Of a stretch of DNA of 64,000 nt, positions 43,901 to 56,900 are shown in pieces. The translations under genes were made by a program, and so were the position numbers. Source of the stretch: Scatophagus argus. Its lineage: Eukaryota > Chordata > Actinopteri > Scatophagidae. Each line of letters starts with the position of its first letter. Position 1 is the stretch's first letter. The stretch lies in NCBI RefSeq assembly GCF_020382885.2, contig NC_058499.1, positions 9,409,872-9,473,871 on the forward strand. Reading direction: 5' to 3'. The notes under the pieces were generated by a model that saw only the letters and a list, made by a program, of their open reading frames with translations, was not told the origin of the DNA and ran no database searches.

Positions 43901-44190
43901 TCCAGCTGCCCTTGTGTCACCAAATGACAGCGCCACCGGTATGTTAGCTTATGTTTTCACCCTTTGTCGGCCTTTATATTAGTCTTTTTGGCATTTTTCT
44001 AATGCATATGTGACGCAGCAAAAGCCAAAAATGTGCTACAATTTTAAATTAGTTATTTTATCTAATCTAAGTCAGCATTCGTGTTAGCTAAACTGAGCCA
44101 TAGCGTGATTACAGTTCTCCTCAGAGTAACGTTGTACAGTAAAGCTTCCAAAAGACGTTTTGGTCGAGCAACACCACTTCCGCCTGCATC
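40987..44190. other. apba2-fan1 divergent intergenic region
   Basis: apba2 runs left and fan1 right, so both promoters lie in these 3.2 kb. A splice acceptor at 40987 (CACAG before 40986) shows that apba2 has at least one upstream non-coding exon, not located. A possible fan1 5'UTR exon ends at CACCG|GTATGT near 43938. An unexplained 84-codon minus-strand frame at 42948-43202 is listed separately. The remainder is AT-rich with no coding signal. Confidence 0.55.
42948..43202 (-). CDS. Unidentified 84-codon open reading frame
   Basis: I do not recognise this protein. It opens MLQIKVDVNHSGRVVLLPGG and ends QKFGVVAL. It has mixed, non-repetitive composition with several hydrophobic-charged alternations (ITAVVYAQENLYRIILWIF), unlike the low-complexity chance frames around it, and local GC content is higher than in the flanks. 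No splice site is needed to read it. It could be a small gene, a decayed retrocopy, or part of an apba2 5'UTR exon that happens to be open. Conservation alone would decide. Confidence 0.25.
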   Translation of the reverse strand: MLQIKVDVNHSGRVVLLPGGETIRECVEGVSSITAVVYAQENLYRIILWIFRHMGMRRPLVGNPDQPQQPLLQLMRQKFGVVAL

Positions 44191-47100
44191 ATGAACGAGA
44201 GCGCTGACAAACTAAAGCGCAGTTTGTCGTTGTCCAAGACTAAGAAGAAAGGCAATGTCAAAGCTGGGATTTATGCCAATGCTGCTGCCACCACCACTCC
44301 AATCACGTCGTTCTTCAGCAGCCAGCCTCCACCAAAGCTGGCCTGCCCCCTGTGTGGCCAGTTCGTACCAAGATTCAAGATCAATGAGCACATTGATTTG
44401 CAATGTCAGAACTTTGAGAGAGGAGACAGCACTGTCGCCTCAGCAAATAATAGTGTTGTTCCAAGCATCCAGCTGTCACCCAGAAGGAATCCCACAAAGT
44501 CCCCAGAGCTGGATCCAAACAAGGCAGAGGAGGAGGAGGTCAAAGGGACCAAGACTAGTCCTTATTTCAAAAAGAATAACTTTAAGCAGGCACCTCGGGA
44601 AATAAACACTGAAAGAGTGGTCAGGACTATTGACCTAGGAAGTCTGTCTTCCAAGTTATCCAGGAAGTGTCATAAGGTGCCTGAGAAGATAGAGACAAAA
44701 GACAAACGTGCAGCAACGTATCCTGAAAAGGAGCTTTATTCCGAGACACTCAGCAGCTCACAGAAAGAAAATCTTCTGATTCAGAGATTAGAAGACAACA
44801 AAGATTGTGTTGTCATTGACCTTACAACAGCCAGCGCAGACCTTCCAACAGCAAAGGAAGATCTGTCATGTTCAGATAAAGGACATAATCTGGGACACCA
44901 CCCATCTAAATCTGAGACGGTCCAAAAACTGATTACTCCAAAGCTGCGCTCTTCTTCCTCCAAACTAGCAAAAAGAAAAAAAGAAACAACTTCCACTGGT
45001 AGAGTGTGGGATTTCAAAAAGAAAGCAAAATATGAAGGGAGCAGCAGAGAGCCAGAAAAGGTGTTGTCAAGAGAACATGTACCAGAGACGACTGATATGG
45101 ACAAGCCTAAAACTGAGGTACCGTCTTCTTCGACTTCTGCTACCTGTGACCTCCCCCTGAGTTCAGAGGACACCTGTGAGAAAAGTGATGCAGCAGTCAA
45201 TAGTGTTGCACTGTCACAGTCTGGTGCTGAAAATGCCATTAGTGACCAGGCTGTTGAAGGCTCTCATCCCCCACGGCTTCCCTACTACCTCCGTAACTTC
45301 CAGACCGTGCTACAGGCTGTCCTGGACAACGAGGACGACAGGGCCTTGTTCGATACGCATGATATGTCAGTTGTACATGCATTCGAGAAGCTCACAGGTA
45401 TGCTGAAATATCACAAAATACATATAAAATGTATACTATATATATAAGTGACATCTTTATCACTCACCTATTTTTCACTTTTCACAGTAATGGGGCAGAA
45501 GCTGTACGTAAGACTCTTTCAGAGGAAACTCAAGTGGCTCCAAGTAAATAAACTGGATTATGAAGAGATCTGCAGTGATCTGGGACCTGTTGCTCAGGAG
45601 CTGGTTCAGTGTGGTTTTCTGCTTTCAGGTACACGATCCCTAATATATTTTGACATTTTGGAGCTTCTTTAGTAAAGTTAGCTAAAGCCTCTTGACTCAA
45701 AGAGTTAAAGCAAGGCGTTTGGACTTGTGAAGATTTGACTTGAAGACATTTCACTGCTCATCCAAGCAGCTTCATCAGTTCTGAAAAAACTGTGTGGTGG
45801 GGAACAAATAAATGAAACAAATCGTTAGACACAGAGGGCCATCACTGGCAGTCAAACTACATAGACAAATTTGCAGGATTATCAGATCCTTTGTTTTAGT
45901 TAGTTTCACTTAGTCACACCCACTGAGGTGTATATACTTGTTCCCCACCAGACAGTTTTTTTCAGAACTGATGAAGCTGCTTGGATGAGCAGTGAAACAT
46001 CTTCAAGTCAAATCTTCACAAGTCCAGACGCCTTGCTTTAACTCTTTGAGTGAATATTACCTGGATGACTGAGAATCTCCACAGATATCTAAAGCCTCTT
46101 GAGTTACTGACATTTAAAATGAAGCTGATGAAGGCTCACTGTATACAGTATACATGTTTCTTCTGTTATTTATTTTATTTATTTATTTATCCTTTTAATG
46201 TCCTCCTGTGCTGTTTTTGTATATCAAAGAAAATGACCTTCAGGATGTAGAGGAGGCTCTGGATCTCCTACCTGCTCCTGAACTCAAAGCTCTAGCCAAG
46301 ACTTTCCATCTGGGCAATTCTGGGACACAGAAACAGCAGCTAGTGGACGGACTTCTCCGTCTCAGCAGGCAAAAGTCCCTCTTCTCTATGACTTCTGCTC
46401 AAAACAACGTTGGGGCTGTCATCCTCAAAAGGTGAGATGATCAAAAACACTGTGTTCATTTTGAGTACTAGTATTGGAGTAATGATCTCACCCTGGTTCT
46501 CTCTAACTTTAAAGGGCAAAGCAGCTCGCGGGTTCCTGTGTACGTCTGTGCCAAGGTCCTCGCGCGGTTTTCTCTCGCATCCTTTTACTCTTCTCTCTGA
46601 CGGACACCATGGATGAGGAGGAGATGGCTGCTGGTGGGCAGAGCCAGCTCTTCACCATCCTGCTGGTCAACTCAGGACGTCTGGCCTTCCCGGTCTATGC
46701 AGTGCAACGTAAAGCCAAGGTGTTCCAGGACAGAGAGGATCTTATCAGGTGAGCATTTGGTAAAAGTATTAAATTAAGTCTGTTGTATTTTATTTAAGCT
46801 GCGAATAAATATTCACGATTCCATCCATCACATCAGATACGAGGCATCCATGCGAGCCCTGCAAGAGGTAACCTCAGCTATGCAGGGAGGTCAGTGGGAT
46901 GAGGCCATGGAGCTTTACACTGCTGCCAAAAGTACCTGGCAGGAGCTGAGGGAAAGCCAAGACCTCAGGTGACATAAATCTACTCTAACAGATATGCAGA
47001 ATTTATGGACACTTTTGTTACACTAATGTTAACATTATTAATATTATTATTGTTTCGGATAGTCACCAGGAGGAGCTGCCTGTTTTCTTACGCAGCTTCA

Positions 47101-50026
47101 CTGCAGGATGGGCTTACACTCGTATCTTATCCAGAGGGGTGGAGATCTTGCAGAGGCTACGTCGCTATGAGGTTTTCTTACCTCATTCACTCGTACTCTC
47201 ACACAAATTCAAGTTTCAACATTGAAATGGAAAGCATGTCACAGATAATTATACAATGCGTCTGCTTTTGTGATACAGGAAGCAGCGGAGGAGCTGCAAT
47301 CCTTACTTTTGCAATCCCTTTACTGTCCTGACAGCCGAGGGCGGTGGTGGGACCGACTGGCACTAAACCTTCACCAACACCTAAAAAAACCTGAACAAGT
47401 GAGCACCAGTGTCTGTGGTTTCAGTCAACAATTTAGGACATTTTTATGGTTTATGTCTTGCGTCCCCAGTGTGCTCAGGTTTATCTTTCTTCCTAGGCTA
47501 TTTGTGCTATCAGAAATGGACTGTCAGACCCTCTGGTGCGAACTGGACATAAACTTGCTCTTTATCAGAGAGCTGTTCGGATGAAAGAGTCTGCCAGCTT
47601 CAAGAGGTATCGCTTGCAACTAAAAGACCTGCCCACTGTTCAAGTCCAAGATGTCAGACATGTGAGTTCAGCACATTGTCTCTGTGTTTGGGTTTCTGGT
47701 GGGGAAAACTGTTAATTGTTGGGTGTAGGTGAAAATAATAGATATACAAATCATATGCCTGTACTTTTATTGACAGGTGACCATCCGAGGACAGCTCTTT
47801 CCTCATGAGGGGGGTATGGGCAAATCTGTGTTTCTTATACCAGCAAATGGAGAGGGGAACGAGAGTGCTAGTGCCACTATAATAGGCTCTGTGGAAGAGC
47901 TGTCTTTAGCACATTACCATCAACAAGGCTTTGACCAAGGTAAGTAGTTTTGCTTCACCAGTTCAAAATATTTCTCTATCCTGCTATCACCTTAACATTG
48001 TATTGTCATTGTTAATATCATAGGGATCCATGGAGAGGGCTCAACATTCTCAACATTATTTGCTCTTCTCCTGTGGGACATCATTTTCATGGAGGGTATT
48101 CCAGATGTTTTCAGAAATCCGTACCAGGTAAAATAAGCTATTCGTGCATAATATTTGTGGGATATCTGTGCAACCAACTGAACGTCGTCTTTCTTTCTTC
48201 TCACAGACATGTCCACTGGATCTTTACACTGACTGCTTCTATGAGAACAGAAAAGAGGCAATCGATTCTCGTGTGCACTTACTTGCAGAGGCATCTGTGG
48301 AGACACTGCATGACATGTTGGAATCTGTTTGGAACTCCGAGGAGGGTAAAGTGTGTTCATTGGTCAGCTGGGAGCGTTTCTCATCCCTTCAGCAGGCACA
48401 GGTATTTAATAGCACTCTTGTAAATGTACACTCAGACGCCACTTTGTTAGCGGCATCTGTGAAATCAAATGCAGTTCAGCAAACAAGTCAGCCTTAAACG
48501 CTAGCTTTACAGTGAAAATAATGTCCAACTTTTGACACTGTCAGCAAGGTATTAATTTAATTATATGTATATTTACAACTGCACCGTTACGCCCTGTATG
48601 GAGCCTACTGGACCAGCTCTCTGTTTAAAGGGTACAAAAAGAGAGGTTCAGAGACTGAGACCCTCACAGCCAGTTTGCAGGGAGAGCTAAGGTGTGTCAA
48701 CATCCAGTCCTGTCGGCAGCAGGTCCAGAATACACAATCCAATTTTCCAGCATATTCCCTTTTGCTTTTTCTTATTTGAAGCTGCTGCGGCACAGCTGAG
48801 GTCCTCTGGTGCTTGGTATCCTTTTGAGTCCTGAAGATCTCCTTCGCCCGTTGACTCTTGATGTGCAGCACACAAAATCTCGGAGGCTCAGTCTCTAAAC
48901 CTCTCTTTTTATGCCTAAATTTGGCTGGTCCCGCCTCTGCTTTCTGGTAGCTTCGTTCTTCAATCAGCCTTACAGCTTTAACATGTGAACATCTCTGTTA
49001 TTTGATTACCTTAACTGTTCGTCCAATACACATTAATACAAATCATAGCACATGAACATTTATGTGATTAAACAACCCATCATCATCTTACTTCGGCAAA
49101 CAATATTTGATGATCTCCAGCTGTTTTTTTGTTTATCCAGTAACTTTTCTTTTCTTATTACTTCATCACAGTTGCACATAAGTTACAATCATTGAATCAT
49201 TTAGAAATCATATTAACTTTACCTTTGGTTATTTATTATGTAGTGTTTCACAAGTTAGTCCATTTTACTTAATTTGTAATACTGATTAAGTAAAATGTAA
49301 TATGTTAATTTGATTAATTAATCAAAATCTTCACCCGATAAGGCTCTGTGTCCATTCAGTCCTTTAATTTTAATAGTTGTTAACTTTATGCAGGCTCATC
49401 TGTGAGGAGGGCAGTTCCTGCAATCTCTACTCTTCCTGACAATATATCTCATGATGTTAAATTAATAGTTCTCTATGTATGTGTGTCACACTATCGGGTT
49501 GAATTACACTGGGAAAGACAATTCATAGCATGCCTTGATACAGAATGATAAATGACTAGGATGAAATGTCTTTGTGTACATGTGTAACATGACCACTTTT
49601 ACACTCTGCAGTCTCTTGTGTCATGCCTGGGTGGAACCTTCTTAGGAGGGGTAATAACACGAATGTCAAAAGACTACAGACACTGTCGTGCAGGTCTGCC
49701 TGATCTGGTTGTGTGGAATACCTCCAACAACAGCTACAAGGTGAGATCACATCACATTATGGCTATTTGAATATGGTAATTTTTTTGTGTACGATTTGAA
49801 ACTCTCCAGGGTGTCTGATTATTGTAAATTTGGTTGCATGGATTATGCTACAGCGTGCAATTTGACAAGCAGTATCTTTTTGTTGTAGCTGGTGGAGGTG
49901 AAGGGGCCCAATGACCGGCTGTCCCAGAAGCAACAGATCTGGCTGGATGAGCTTCAGAAACTGGGGGCTGATGTGGAGGTGTGTCATGTGGTGGCCACTG
50001 GAGCCAGAGGAGCTTGTCTGGAATAA
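44191..50026 (+). CDS. fan1: Fanconi-associated nuclease 1 (FAN1), complete
   Basis: A structure-specific 5' flap endo/exonuclease recruited by ubiquitinated FANCD2 to repair interstrand crosslinks. It also restrains CAG repeat expansion. Coding exons: 44191-45397, 45488-45628, 46230-46431, 46515-46748, 46837-46968, 47063-47171, 47279-47398, 47497-47661, 47777-47939, 48024-48127, 48207-48401, 49612-49740, 49889-50026. Phases agree throughout and give 1,012 aa (human 1,017). The UBZ4 ubiquitin-binding finger uses C52, C55, H67 and C72. A PIP-like ITSFF lies just before it (38-42). Next come the SAP region (exons 2-3), TPR-like helices with [21 protein letters not shown], and the VRR-NUC nuclease with D955 (LPDLVVW), E970 and K972 ([10 protein letters not shown]), all intact. 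The start codon begins MNES. A hairpin MITE lies in intron 2. The exon 6 donor (GAG|GTTTTC) is weak. Confidence 0.97.
45697..46049. mobile_element. MITE with about 97-base inverted arms in fan1 intron 2
   Basis: The left arm, 45697-45793, and right arm, 45952-46049, are near-perfect reverse complements. The left arm starts tcaaagagttaaagcaaggc and the right arm ends with its complement. The 158-base loop is unrelated. There is no open frame of note, so it is a non-autonomous DNA element. Transcribed, it would fold into a long hairpin in the fan1 pre-mRNA. Flanking 14-base copies of ctaaagcctcttga lie at 45682-45695 and 46089-46102, though the second does not abut the arm. Confidence 0.85.
48402..49611 (+). 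other. fan1 intron 11, largest intron of the gene
   Basis: About 1.2 kb, against less than 0.65 kb for the other fan1 introns. A minus-strand open frame at 48605-48871 lacks family resemblance and splice context. The block around 48590-48900 may be an old insertion, but I could not place it in a family. Confidence 0.5.
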
Positions 50027-50950
50027 AAAGATGCAGAAGAACTGACTGAAATGACTTTGCTGCTAATTAACCTAAACATGATCAAACAAGAAACATCAGC
50101 AAATAGAGTCTCCGAAAAGAAAAAGATCTGGATGCTTGTTCTGATTCTGGTCACCTATAACAGATGTTGATGTTTATCTCCAGAATTCATTTTATCTTCC
50201 ATATGTCACAAATTTAATCCTATGTGAGTAAAGGGAAAGTCATGGCAAAACCTTGTGACATATGGCATTATCATCATTTTTTAGATCATCGCTGAGAACT
50301 GGCAGGATCTGAAATAGGTTGCTTACAGATAATCAGAGCTGATGCATGACAGGATCCAACAACCATGCCAAACTGATGGTGTTTCCTTTTCTTTGGTAAC
50401 ACTATATTCTCAGGATCACGGGTTGCCGAGCAACAAAAAATCACATCTAGTTGTCTGCTTGTGAAGTGTATGACAGCTCTACGAGTTTGTTATGCAAGTA
50501 ATTACTGTAATAATAATGCCTAGAAATATGCAGTTGAGTAACAAGAAAGAAATGAGAGCAATAATACAGTAAACAGACTGAATTAATGAATATTTTCATT
50601 GTTGATCCAAGTGTATGAAATGCCTATTTCCTAGATAAAAGCTGATTGATGTAACTTTCCAGATAGTGACACATTAAAATACTTTGGCATTATTTTTCTG
50701 CTTTTCTATGTGCCTGTAGTGGCGGAAAAACATCTATACATCAGATCCGGGCATGATTTGTGCTATGCCTGGGTCTGCAGGCAGGCCTGGATCATGGATG
50801 CACTTGGGGGAAGGGATGCCAAGCTGTCGTGCGTCTGACGTCACGGCGCTGGGGAGAGGAGGCGATGAGAGGAAGGTGCAATAAACACACAGGGCGTCTG
50901 CGCCTATCTAAGTAGGACAATAAAGTGAAAACGGTATCAATGCTCTAACA
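50027..50950 (+). other. fan1 3' flank and adam10 5' flank
   Basis: fan1 and adam10 run in the same direction with 924 bases between stop and start codons. The first part should be fan1 3'UTR. An AATAAA overlaps the fan1 stop at 50022-50027 and is unlikely to be used. The last 150 bases are GC-richer, contain a perfect CRE and are the likely adam10 promoter and 5'UTR. Confidence 0.6.
50836..50843. promoter_or_regulatory. cAMP response element in the adam10 promoter
   Basis: The perfect palindrome TGACGTCA sits about 108 bases upstream of the adam10 ATG in a GC-rich context (gcgtcTGACGTCAcggcgc). This is the consensus CREB/ATF site. No TATA box is evident nearby. Function is inferred from sequence and position. 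Confidence 0.6.
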
Positions 50951-53900
50951 ATGGACTTGGCAGATATGCTCCTTCTTAAAGTTTTCCTCTTCGCTTGGTT
51001 GCTAAACTACACTCAAGGTGAGTGATGCATTTTCACAGAAAACCTTACAAGTTTTGCTGAATCCATGAAGCAGCGGCTGAGGGGCGCAGAAAGGCTGATA
51101 GCACGTTAGCTAACAGAAGGGATCAGCAGGGCCTGCTTGTTGTGAAGAGGACTGCACCCTTTTTGCCGTATTACTTCAAGCTAACAAATGATAACATGAT
51201 GTAAAGATAAATTGGATTGGTGCTGCTGATTGAAATAAACCGATATTGTTGCGTTATCTCTATGTGTTGTCACCGTTTTTGTTGTCAGGGTTGTATCGGT
51301 TTTGTTGTTATCGTTGTGAATAGCGCCGACAGCCATTGTTATGAGAAGACCGAGATGCCGACTGGGTTAACGGACCGTTAGCTTTGTGCTAGCTAACACT
51401 TTAGCCTCTAACGGAATGATTTCTGTCAGAAATAATACATTTAGCCGCTGACATTACGTTACCTGCGGCCCATTAGCACTTGTGATTTTTGACACAAGTT
51501 TTTAGGTTGTGTTGGTCGCTGAGTAGTGTTGCGTCCTATTTTGTTCTCGCTAACGTTATTCTTTAAGTTAGCGAAATGTAAGCTGCGATAAACCTGGATA
51601 TCTCCAAATATCTTGAAAATAATGTACTTTTTTGGGAGCGAATTTGCCCCCCCTGAAAAATTATGTTTAAGTTATGAATTTATGTACCTATGCCACCATA
51701 CACTTGCTATACGTTGTTAAAAAACATAGTTTTTATAATAATCGGAATTGGAAAACGTTAATTTAGCTATATAGGACTCCAGTTTACCTTATAAAAGTCT
51801 CCATCAGATGTGCAATCTATATTCATGTTTAGCAATCAGAATAGTTTTAATCTTAAACTGTCAAAAGTAGTGGTCTAAACTTTTTCACATAATGGGGCCT
51901 TTCCTTGTAGCAAAATTAACATCAGAGGATGGATGTTGTTGGGCTTCGTCACGCAGTTTTATCATCAGTCTTGTGGTGAATTGTGTGGATTCTTGAAGTA
52001 ATCCTGTTGGTCTCCGCAATCCGGAATCTTGTGTGTTTGCTCAAAGTTTGTTATGTTGTTGCAGGTCTTGAGACATTAAAATATTTCATATTAGTCCTGG
52101 CTTTCACTTCTCATAGTCACCTAAATGAAAAATTTAATGTTAGCACCTAAATATTTCATACACAGCACATGAACAGAGAACTAGATGCAGCCTGGTCTAC
52201 TTACACATCTTTGTTACACAGTTGCACTGAATCCTGTAATTTATGGCTCAATAGTCAGGCATAATTACCTGTGAGACAGTATTAATTACATACACTGTGT
52301 TTACTGAAAAGACTTTCTTTTCGTTTGCGTATAATGGGGCAAAGATCTGATCTTACACATAGGCCAGTATGCTTGGTGTACTGTCTAAAAACATCCAAGC
52401 AAAAATGTTTGTGTTTTCTTGAAGGGGAATTTGGACTGCTTTCCAGTGTGGCATTTAGTGAAATGGGTGGAGGTGCTTGAGAATCTTTTCCCTTCGAGCC
52501 CACCACCCACTCTTCTGGTGGCGAAATAATAATGCTGTGACGCTGGGGGCTGTTGTTGAGCACAGCTCCAAAATTGGCATTTATTTGACTTAAATGGATT
52601 TAGCTGAATTTTAAAACACAGACCACAGAATTCTGCTGTCAGTTTACGTCATTTTTTAATCCTGCCTGTCATATGTGGGGCTGATTATCAGTTTTCTGTG
52701 CGCCTAAATTCTCCTAACATGTAGAATTTATGAGTAGCTGTTAGACACTAAAGCCACTGTAAAGACTCAATTTTGAGTATCTGATGCTTGAAATATATTG
52801 CTTAACATACAATATAAGCACTTTACGTCTGCCCTCTGGTGAGAATAGTTGTGACAGACATTGTGGTACTAAGGCTGTTACAAGCTTATGGACTAGATAG
52901 TGTACAGTTAGTCATTTATATTTTTCTGTAACTTTAAAGTATTAAATTGATACCTGGGATGGCTGTGTTGTCATTTGCTTTGATTCAGTAAGGATATCCA
53001 TTTCATTAAGTTTCATGAGGCTTGTATTTTCCTTGTTTTTGCTGATAACAGGGGTTCCTCTGTTCTTTTCACACAGGACACTATAGAAATCCGCTGAACA
53101 AGTACATCCGTCACTATGAGGGCCTGTCCTACGATACAGAGCTTTTGCACAGCAAGCATCAGAGGGCCAAGAGGGCACTTTCTCATGAAGACAAGTTCCT
53201 TCATTTAGATTTTCATGCCCATGGAAGGTTTGTCATATTCCAGATATGATCAAGAACCAAAATTCTGTCTGTTTTTATGTTTCCTCATGTGTCTTTTTAT
53301 TAATTTTAAGTAATTGAAAGCATAAAGAAGATCAAGGGCATCACACTTGGTCTACTTTTGGGACAGATTTGAAATCTCAACCTTGGTGCTCTCTCTTTAG
53401 TTTCTGTGGTCTCCATTAGAGCTAAAACAGTACATTGTTTGGCCATTTGGCAGAATGTTAACTAGCACAAAACATTGGATGTTCCCTAGTTCACCTTCTT
53501 AGTTGACACAATTTCCTAATTTTATATGTGTTGTGTGCTAGAAAACTGATCACTTTTGGGAACATGAATTTGAACTTAAGATAATTGTAAGAAGAATTGT
53601 TTGTTATGACTTATGACAGTTCACAGACCCAATAATTAATTGATTTGACTTAGAAGATTAATCTGCAGATCCAGTGATTATGAAAATGATTATTAGTTGC
53701 AGTTCCAGTTTGATTTGTTCTGAGTTCTCATTCTAGATCTGAGCTGCCCAAAGTGGGGCCATTGGCCAAAGTTGACCCGCCGTATGAGTGAAAATTAATG
53801 AAAAAAAAAAAGAAAGATAATTTTTATACTGTTTTTTTTTGTTTGTTTGTTGTTGTTGTTATCATTTGTTTCTTCGTGAAGTGGAAATGCTCTTTAAATA

Positions 53901-56900
53901 TGTATGATCCCTGGTTACCTTTTTTTTTTTTTTTTTTTTTTTTTCCAATTTCCCATAATCTCAGTGCAGCAAGCAAAGTGACATTTTGCACAGTCACTTA
54001 ATTAAGGGAATTCTGGACCTACCATTTTACATTAGCAGTTTTTGGCTCTTGGCCCATCATAATTTCAGTTTTGGTCCTCTAAGAACATTTGAAAATATTT
54101 TGGCGTCTTTGATCTAAATATGGGGGATGTTGATCAGATGTTTCCTGGGCTTTTCTCTACACTTAACCTCCTTAAAGTATAGAAGATGAGTCAATGAATA
54201 CATATCATCCTTGTCGTGGCTCTTCGTCCAATATTTTGATGGCTTGGTGTTGCTTGATAGAAAGTGTCCACACTCTATGACAAAGTCAAGACCATCTGGC
54301 TGGGAGCTTGGCAAGGACTGTTTATCGTCCTGCCTGTAGCAGGGCCTTCTGTTCCCAAACTCTGATGTAGCTTAATAGGGAAAAGAAAGATACGAATTGT
54401 GTAAACAAACACATGGAAGGAAGAAGTTTTTTCTTTTGAAAAGCAGGAATGTGTCAGCTTCTTCTCCTGTGAATTCGTGATAAAGATGGAGACACGGCTC
54501 TAATTCCTTTAGTTAATTTGCAGCACCCCATCCACCTTCTGCTTGCTGGTTTGGTGTTCTTGAATAGAGTTTTAATGTACTTTTCATTTTCCCTGAGATT
54601 CAGTCATCATGTTAAGTTTGACCATATTCATCTTCTCTAAATTTTGCAAAAGACGAAGAAGTTTCTTGCAATTAATTCGACTGCTGTGCCAGAACAGTCA
54701 CTTGCATACAGTAAGAGACCTGTGTAGGTGTTACATGAAACCCGAGGTTTACTGTAAAATCTTTGTTGCTCTACCATATGTTTGATAAACAAAAAGCAGC
54801 ATTGTTTCAAGATGTCCTGATTTTCTTCCTTCCGTTACAAGATAACGACTGCAGTTCCCACTGTGCAACAGAAAACTGCTTAGATGTTTTCGCTCTTCTA
54901 AACCATGCCCTTCTTCTCACCCTTTTTCCTATTTAATTTGCATTCTCCCTTTTCCCAAAGGCTGGGTGAATATTGCTTAGCTCTCAAAGTGAGGCCACAT
55001 TCATGTCCACACCCAAATCCACAGGCTCACACTCTGTTACATGAATAATACCTGCAGACAGTTTTGGGACACAACACTGCTGTCCCACAATGTAATGTGT
55101 CAAATGTTTTTTTTGTTTTGTTGCTACCAGTAGTGAAATTTCTCTGATTTCAGGCATTTTAATTTACGAATGAAAAGGGATACCCAATTGTTTGCCCAAG
55201 ATTTGAAGGTTGATGTTTCAGGAGAAGAGATTCCGTATGATACTTCTCATATCTACACGGGAGAAATCTACGGTAAGACATATATATTTGTCTGATTTTT
55301 CAGACCGGTGTTTTATGTTTTTCTGAAACATGAATACTTGATCTTGTGTGAATCCTGTGACAACTGTAACTATAACTGTAATTCCCAGGTGAGAAAGGTA
55401 CCCTGACTCATGGTGCCATTGTGGATGGTAAGTTTGAGGGCTTCATTCAGAGTTACCATGGCACCTACTATGTGGAGCCCACTGAGAGATACTTGGAGGG
55501 AAAAGACGTGCCCTTCCACTCAGTCATCTATCATGAAGACGACATACGTGAGTTCCTAGCAACTTCAGCTGCCTAATTATAACGGGTCATTTTCTTGTAA
55601 TCACGGAGTATGTGTAATTGGATGCATGCATATGTAAATGTATGATTGGAAAAGTGCAAGAATAGGACAGCTGACCTGATGGAGGCAGATTGGTGTGATT
55701 GCCTTCCAGGGAACACAGATACCCAGGGTGCTCATTAGCTGAGTAACACAGTCTTTCTCTCGGGCTACTGGCTCAGTTTAGCACTCTTTACGATGTTGGT
55801 CCTGTGAGTGAGCACAAAGCTTACTTCACTACACTGGCAACCCCTAATTTGAAATCATCTGTATGTACATATAGTATGTGGCTGAGGGGCAAATTAAACA
55901 GAAATGTGAGAGGAATTCCTAATGAGAGTCACAGGAAAGTAACAGCTCACATTGCAGAGCTAGGCTCAAGTGGCGTGTAAGTACATCCATTAGCTGATCA
56001 TGAATAGCACCAGAAATAGAGTGACTCAGGGGGTTAAGTAGCTAACATTGTCTCCCATAATCCTAACAGTGTTGTGTCTGCCTCTTTCACTCAGACTACC
56101 CGCACAAGTACGGCCCAGAGGGAGGCTGTGCTGATAGCTCAGTGTTTGAAAGGATGAAGAGGTTTCAAGCCTCTGCCGTAGAGGATCCACCCAAGGTGAA
56201 CTTCACCACACACCACAGCGAAATCTTACAGTGTTGGGGGATAGTTTGGCTTTTGGTAAAAAGTCATTGAGGGTCAGCGATACCCATGGATCACCTTTTG
56301 TTATTTGAGGTTTGATGTTCTACTGACCAGTTTCTTAGCTCAATTCAGGGATTTCCAAACAATGAATTAGTAGTTTATGTCAGTAGCAGGGAGAAAGTTG
56401 ATATCCATGTCCAGAAAATGACCATTAAAGTATTGTTCCCAAGGAAATATTGTATTTAAAATCTCTATGAAAGTCACAATGTTAAACAAGTAAGCTGGTC
56501 TAATTAAAAGAAGAGTTACCCCCCAAAAATTTAAATTTAATCATCATCTGCTAATTTGCTAATTTAAAGTTTTTAGTCCACAAAATACCCATGTTGAAAG
56601 GACTTTATTTACACCCTTTTGAAGCTTTAGCTGCTACGCCAAAAATGTTAGCACACACCCCATCTGAAATACATGCACAATACATGTGCTGCTAGACGAG
56701 ATCAATAAGAATTCCCAATTTCTGCATACCTCATTGTTAACCTGCTGCGTGGAGGCTTGCATCACATCTCGTCTCGTGGCTCACGTATGCATATTTGAGC
56801 TTGTGTATCCTTGTGAGTCAGAGTGCATGCTGTGCTTTCAGTTTAGATTTTCTAATTCAAACAAAGATGGCAGCCAGACGTGTCTAGATGTATGTCCCGC

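Noticed and set aside
48605..48871. 88-codon minus-strand frame in fan1 intron 11
   Set aside because: No homology, no splice context, probably part of an old unidentified repeat.
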